Shown in pieces: positions 29,126 to 29,178 of a stretch of DNA of 29,178 nt. Position 1 is the first letter of the stretch. Each line of letters begins with the position of its first letter. The stretch comes from Chara braunii. Taxonomy: Eukaryota; Streptophyta; Charophyceae; Charales; Characeae. The notes beneath the pieces were generated by a model. The model did no database searches. It saw only the letters and a list, made by a program, of their open reading frames with translations, and was not told where the DNA came from. Both the position numbers and the translations under genes were made by a program. The stretch spans positions 1,069,951 to 1,099,128 of the forward strand of contig BFEA01000196.1 in NCBI GenBank assembly GCA_003427395.1, read 5' to 3'.

Positions 29126-29178
<53 letters not shown>
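29126..29178. repeat. (GA)n microsatellite reaching the window edge
   Basis: GA units with one A-rich interruption near 29137, continuing uninterrupted to the last base, so its full length is unknown. Confidence 0.97.

Overview
This window looks like nuclear, repeat-dominated eukaryotic DNA, most likely from a land plant. The reasons are the long mono- and dinucleotide tracts, two decayed LINE retrotransposons with an apurinic endonuclease followed by reverse transcriptase, inverted-repeat (MITE-like) elements, tRNA-derived SINE-like pieces, and no intact long reading frame or operon-like packing. The species cannot be named from the sequence. No complete protein-coding gene is supported. The best exon candidate is a short minus-strand one at 4132-4339 behind a good acceptor site.

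Layout. 1-2760: low-complexity purine-, G- and A-rich blocks and a TG microsatellite. 2760-5100: unassigned DNA with the exon candidate. 5210-5445: a 53/54-bp tandem repeat that reappears at 12590-12670. 6100-7040: a GC-rich block. 7040-7575: three copies of a ~179-bp repeat. 8600-11110: DNA resembling a long terminal repeat or untranslated region, holding an array of 11 stem-loops (9202-10089) with an almost constant TAAGTT loop and divergent but complementary stems, then a ~122-bp tandem repeat (10371-10850). 11700-11900: six back-to-back hairpins. 12740-14421: a run of short perfect hairpins around two type III hammerhead ribozyme motifs (13571-13627 and 13861-13913) separated by a 152-bp CT/GT microsatellite. 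14185-14716: SINE-like tRNA-related pieces on the minus strand. 16245-16990: a dispersed repeat. 17405-18410: remains of LINE A. 21795-25130: remains of LINE B, with two inverted-repeat elements between its endonuclease and reverse transcriptase (22561-22862 and 23460-23826). 26100-27420: A-tailed repeats and tRNA-like SINE heads. 28509-28770: two very short poly(A) retro-insertions with target-site duplications. The window ends in a GA microsatellite.

The most interesting content is at the RNA level. In the hammerhead region and in the TAAGTT array, loops and linkers are conserved while the stems change and stay complementary. Such compensatory change is expected of elements whose RNA folds matter, for example small non-autonomous retrotransposons of the retrozyme kind, whose hammerhead RNAs circularise. 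One hammerhead copy keeps the core and the GUC cleavage site; the other has a core substitution expected to inactivate it. All of this was read by eye; no search or folding program was run.
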